Assembly: GCF_000378245.1 (NCBI RefSeq) | Contig: NZ_KB899491.1 | Span: forward strand, 496,001-560,000 | Length of the DNA stretch: 64,000 bases | Reading direction: 5' to 3' | DNA from: Aromatoleum toluclasticum ATCC 700605 | GTDB taxonomy: Bacteria; Pseudomonadota; Gammaproteobacteria; Burkholderiales; Rhodocyclaceae | Shown: in pieces, positions 63,526-64,000 of the stretch | How the letters are laid out: every line of letters starts with the position of its first letter | How positions within the stretch are numbered: the stretch's first letter is position 1 | Position numbers and translations under genes: made by a program | Notes under the pieces: generated by a model | Told to the model about the DNA's origin: nothing | Databases searched by the model: none | Seen by the model: only the letters and a program-made list of their open reading frames with translations

Positions 63526-64000
63526 CTATACTCCCCCTCCCCCATTACGGAAAGCCTTGGCCGGGGCAGGGGTATCGCTTTCCGCGAGGAGTGCTTCGGC
63601 CTGCTCGCGAGTGAGGAATCGGCCCGGCAGCGGGACCAGCCCGGCGACGGCGGCGCGGTAGCGGGCGTAGGGCGCGCCGTGCAGGGCGAGGAGCTTGCGC
63701 TCCTCGAGCAGCGAGCCGATCCACAGGTAGGCGGTGACGCACAGCGACGAGGTCAGCCGCGCGGCATCCATGTCGCGCGTCCACAGGATCAGCAGGCCCA
63801 GGAAGTACCACGGGTGGCGCACGATGCGATGCAGCGGCGACAGTTGCAGGCGCCCTTCCTCGTGCGGCGGCGGATGGCTTCGCGCGCGCCACTGCGCAAA
63901 GCCCGAAAAGCTTCCCATGTCGTAATGGCGCGTCGTCCACGCGAAACCCGCCAGCGCCGCGAGTGCCAGCCCGTTGCCCAGCCACGCCCACGCGCCGGAC
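63526..64000 (-). CDS. Isoprenylcysteine carboxyl methyltransferase-like membrane protein (partial)
   Basis: About 157 C-terminal residues are visible; the reading frame stays open to the right edge, so the start lies outside. Two to three hydrophobic segments, with the family block SPLHRIVRHPWYFLGLLILW and EERKLLALHGAPYARYRAAV that form the SAM-binding C-terminus of ICMT/NnrU/PEMT-like methyltransferases. The substrate is unknown in bacteria. A methionine at 63918 is internal, not the start, because conserved hydrophobic sequence continues upstream. Confidence 0.8.
   Translation of the reverse strand, partial: SGAWAWLGNGLALAALAGFAWTTRHYDMGSFSGFAQWRARSHPPPHEEGRLQLSPLHRIVRHPWYFLGLLILWTRDMDAARLTSSLCVTAYLWIGSLLEERKLLALHGAPYARYRAAVAGLVPLPGRFLTREQAEALLAESDTPAPAKAFRNGGGGV

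Overview
The window is GC-rich (roughly two thirds G+C by eye), densely coding, and looks like chromosome of a betaproteobacterium of the Rhodocyclales (Azoarcus/Thauera/Aromatoleum type). That placement is inferred from the protein families, from neighbourhoods such as dusB-fis-purH-purD-hemF and amgK-murU-pepP-ubiH, and from an EpsB/D/E/F/G/L-type exopolysaccharide set first described in methylotrophic betaproteobacteria. I see no tRNA, rRNA, insertion sequence, prophage or CRISPR array. Both ends cut genes: argH at the left, an isoprenylcysteine-methyltransferase-like membrane protein at the right.

Layout. (1) 1-9.9 kb: argH (partial, minus), an AlgR-like LytTR response regulator, a UDP-HexNAc dehydrogenase (TviB/WbpA type), ppc (minus), then the haem operon hemC-hemD-hemX-hemY. 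The sensor kinase AlgZ/FimS, which sits between argH and algR in Pseudomonas, is missing here. (2) 9.9-21.3 kb, all minus strand: dusB-fis-purH-purD-hemF (read from 15.1 kb leftwards); a membrane diguanylate cyclase with a periplasmic c-type haem motif; and amgK-murU-pepP-ubiH (read from 21.25 kb leftwards). (3) 21.4-27.0 kb, plus strand: lptD-surA-pdxA-rsmA, the outer-membrane assembly operon, closed by a strong terminator. (4) 27.2-29.6 kb, minus: xthA, a Crp/Fnr regulator, a small DUF2892 membrane protein with a palindromic operator upstream, and a DUF3617 protein.

(5) 29.7-53.7 kb: a 24-kb exopolysaccharide locus. The priming phosphoglycosyl transferase is divergent (minus). The plus-strand arm runs: EpsL-like barrel, a small exported protein with a sorting-signal-like tail, epsD, epsE (Wza-like), epsF (Wzz-like), epsG (tyrosine-kinase-like), a GT2, a Wzy/WaaL-type polymerase, a secreted protein of unknown family, a hexapeptide acyltransferase, a GT4, a membrane GT2, a WecG/TagA/CpsF glycosyltransferase, an SGNH hydrolase, an MBOAT acyltransferase, another GT-B enzyme, a Wzx flippase, a pyruvyltransferase, UDP-glucose dehydrogenase and a sugar nucleotidyltransferase. 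The gene content predicts a Wzx/Wzy-assembled, acidic, O-acylated and pyruvylated polymer. The exosortase EpsH and its partner EpsI, usual companions of this EpsD/E/F/G set, are absent from the window.

(6) 53.7-64 kb, mostly minus: a 59-residue hypothetical (plus), prlC, DUF2189, purC, DUF3422, an OmpA-family lipoprotein, a GGDEF-EAL protein with a second periplasmic haem-c motif, and the partial methyltransferase. Three different REP-like inverted repeats lie in gaps between genes. Possible links between parts: the two haem-c c-di-GMP proteins flank the exopolysaccharide locus, and EpsG carries an N-terminal region resembling the c-di-GMP-binding MshE N-domain, so redox or gas control of polymer production through c-di-GMP is a testable idea, not a demonstrated one.
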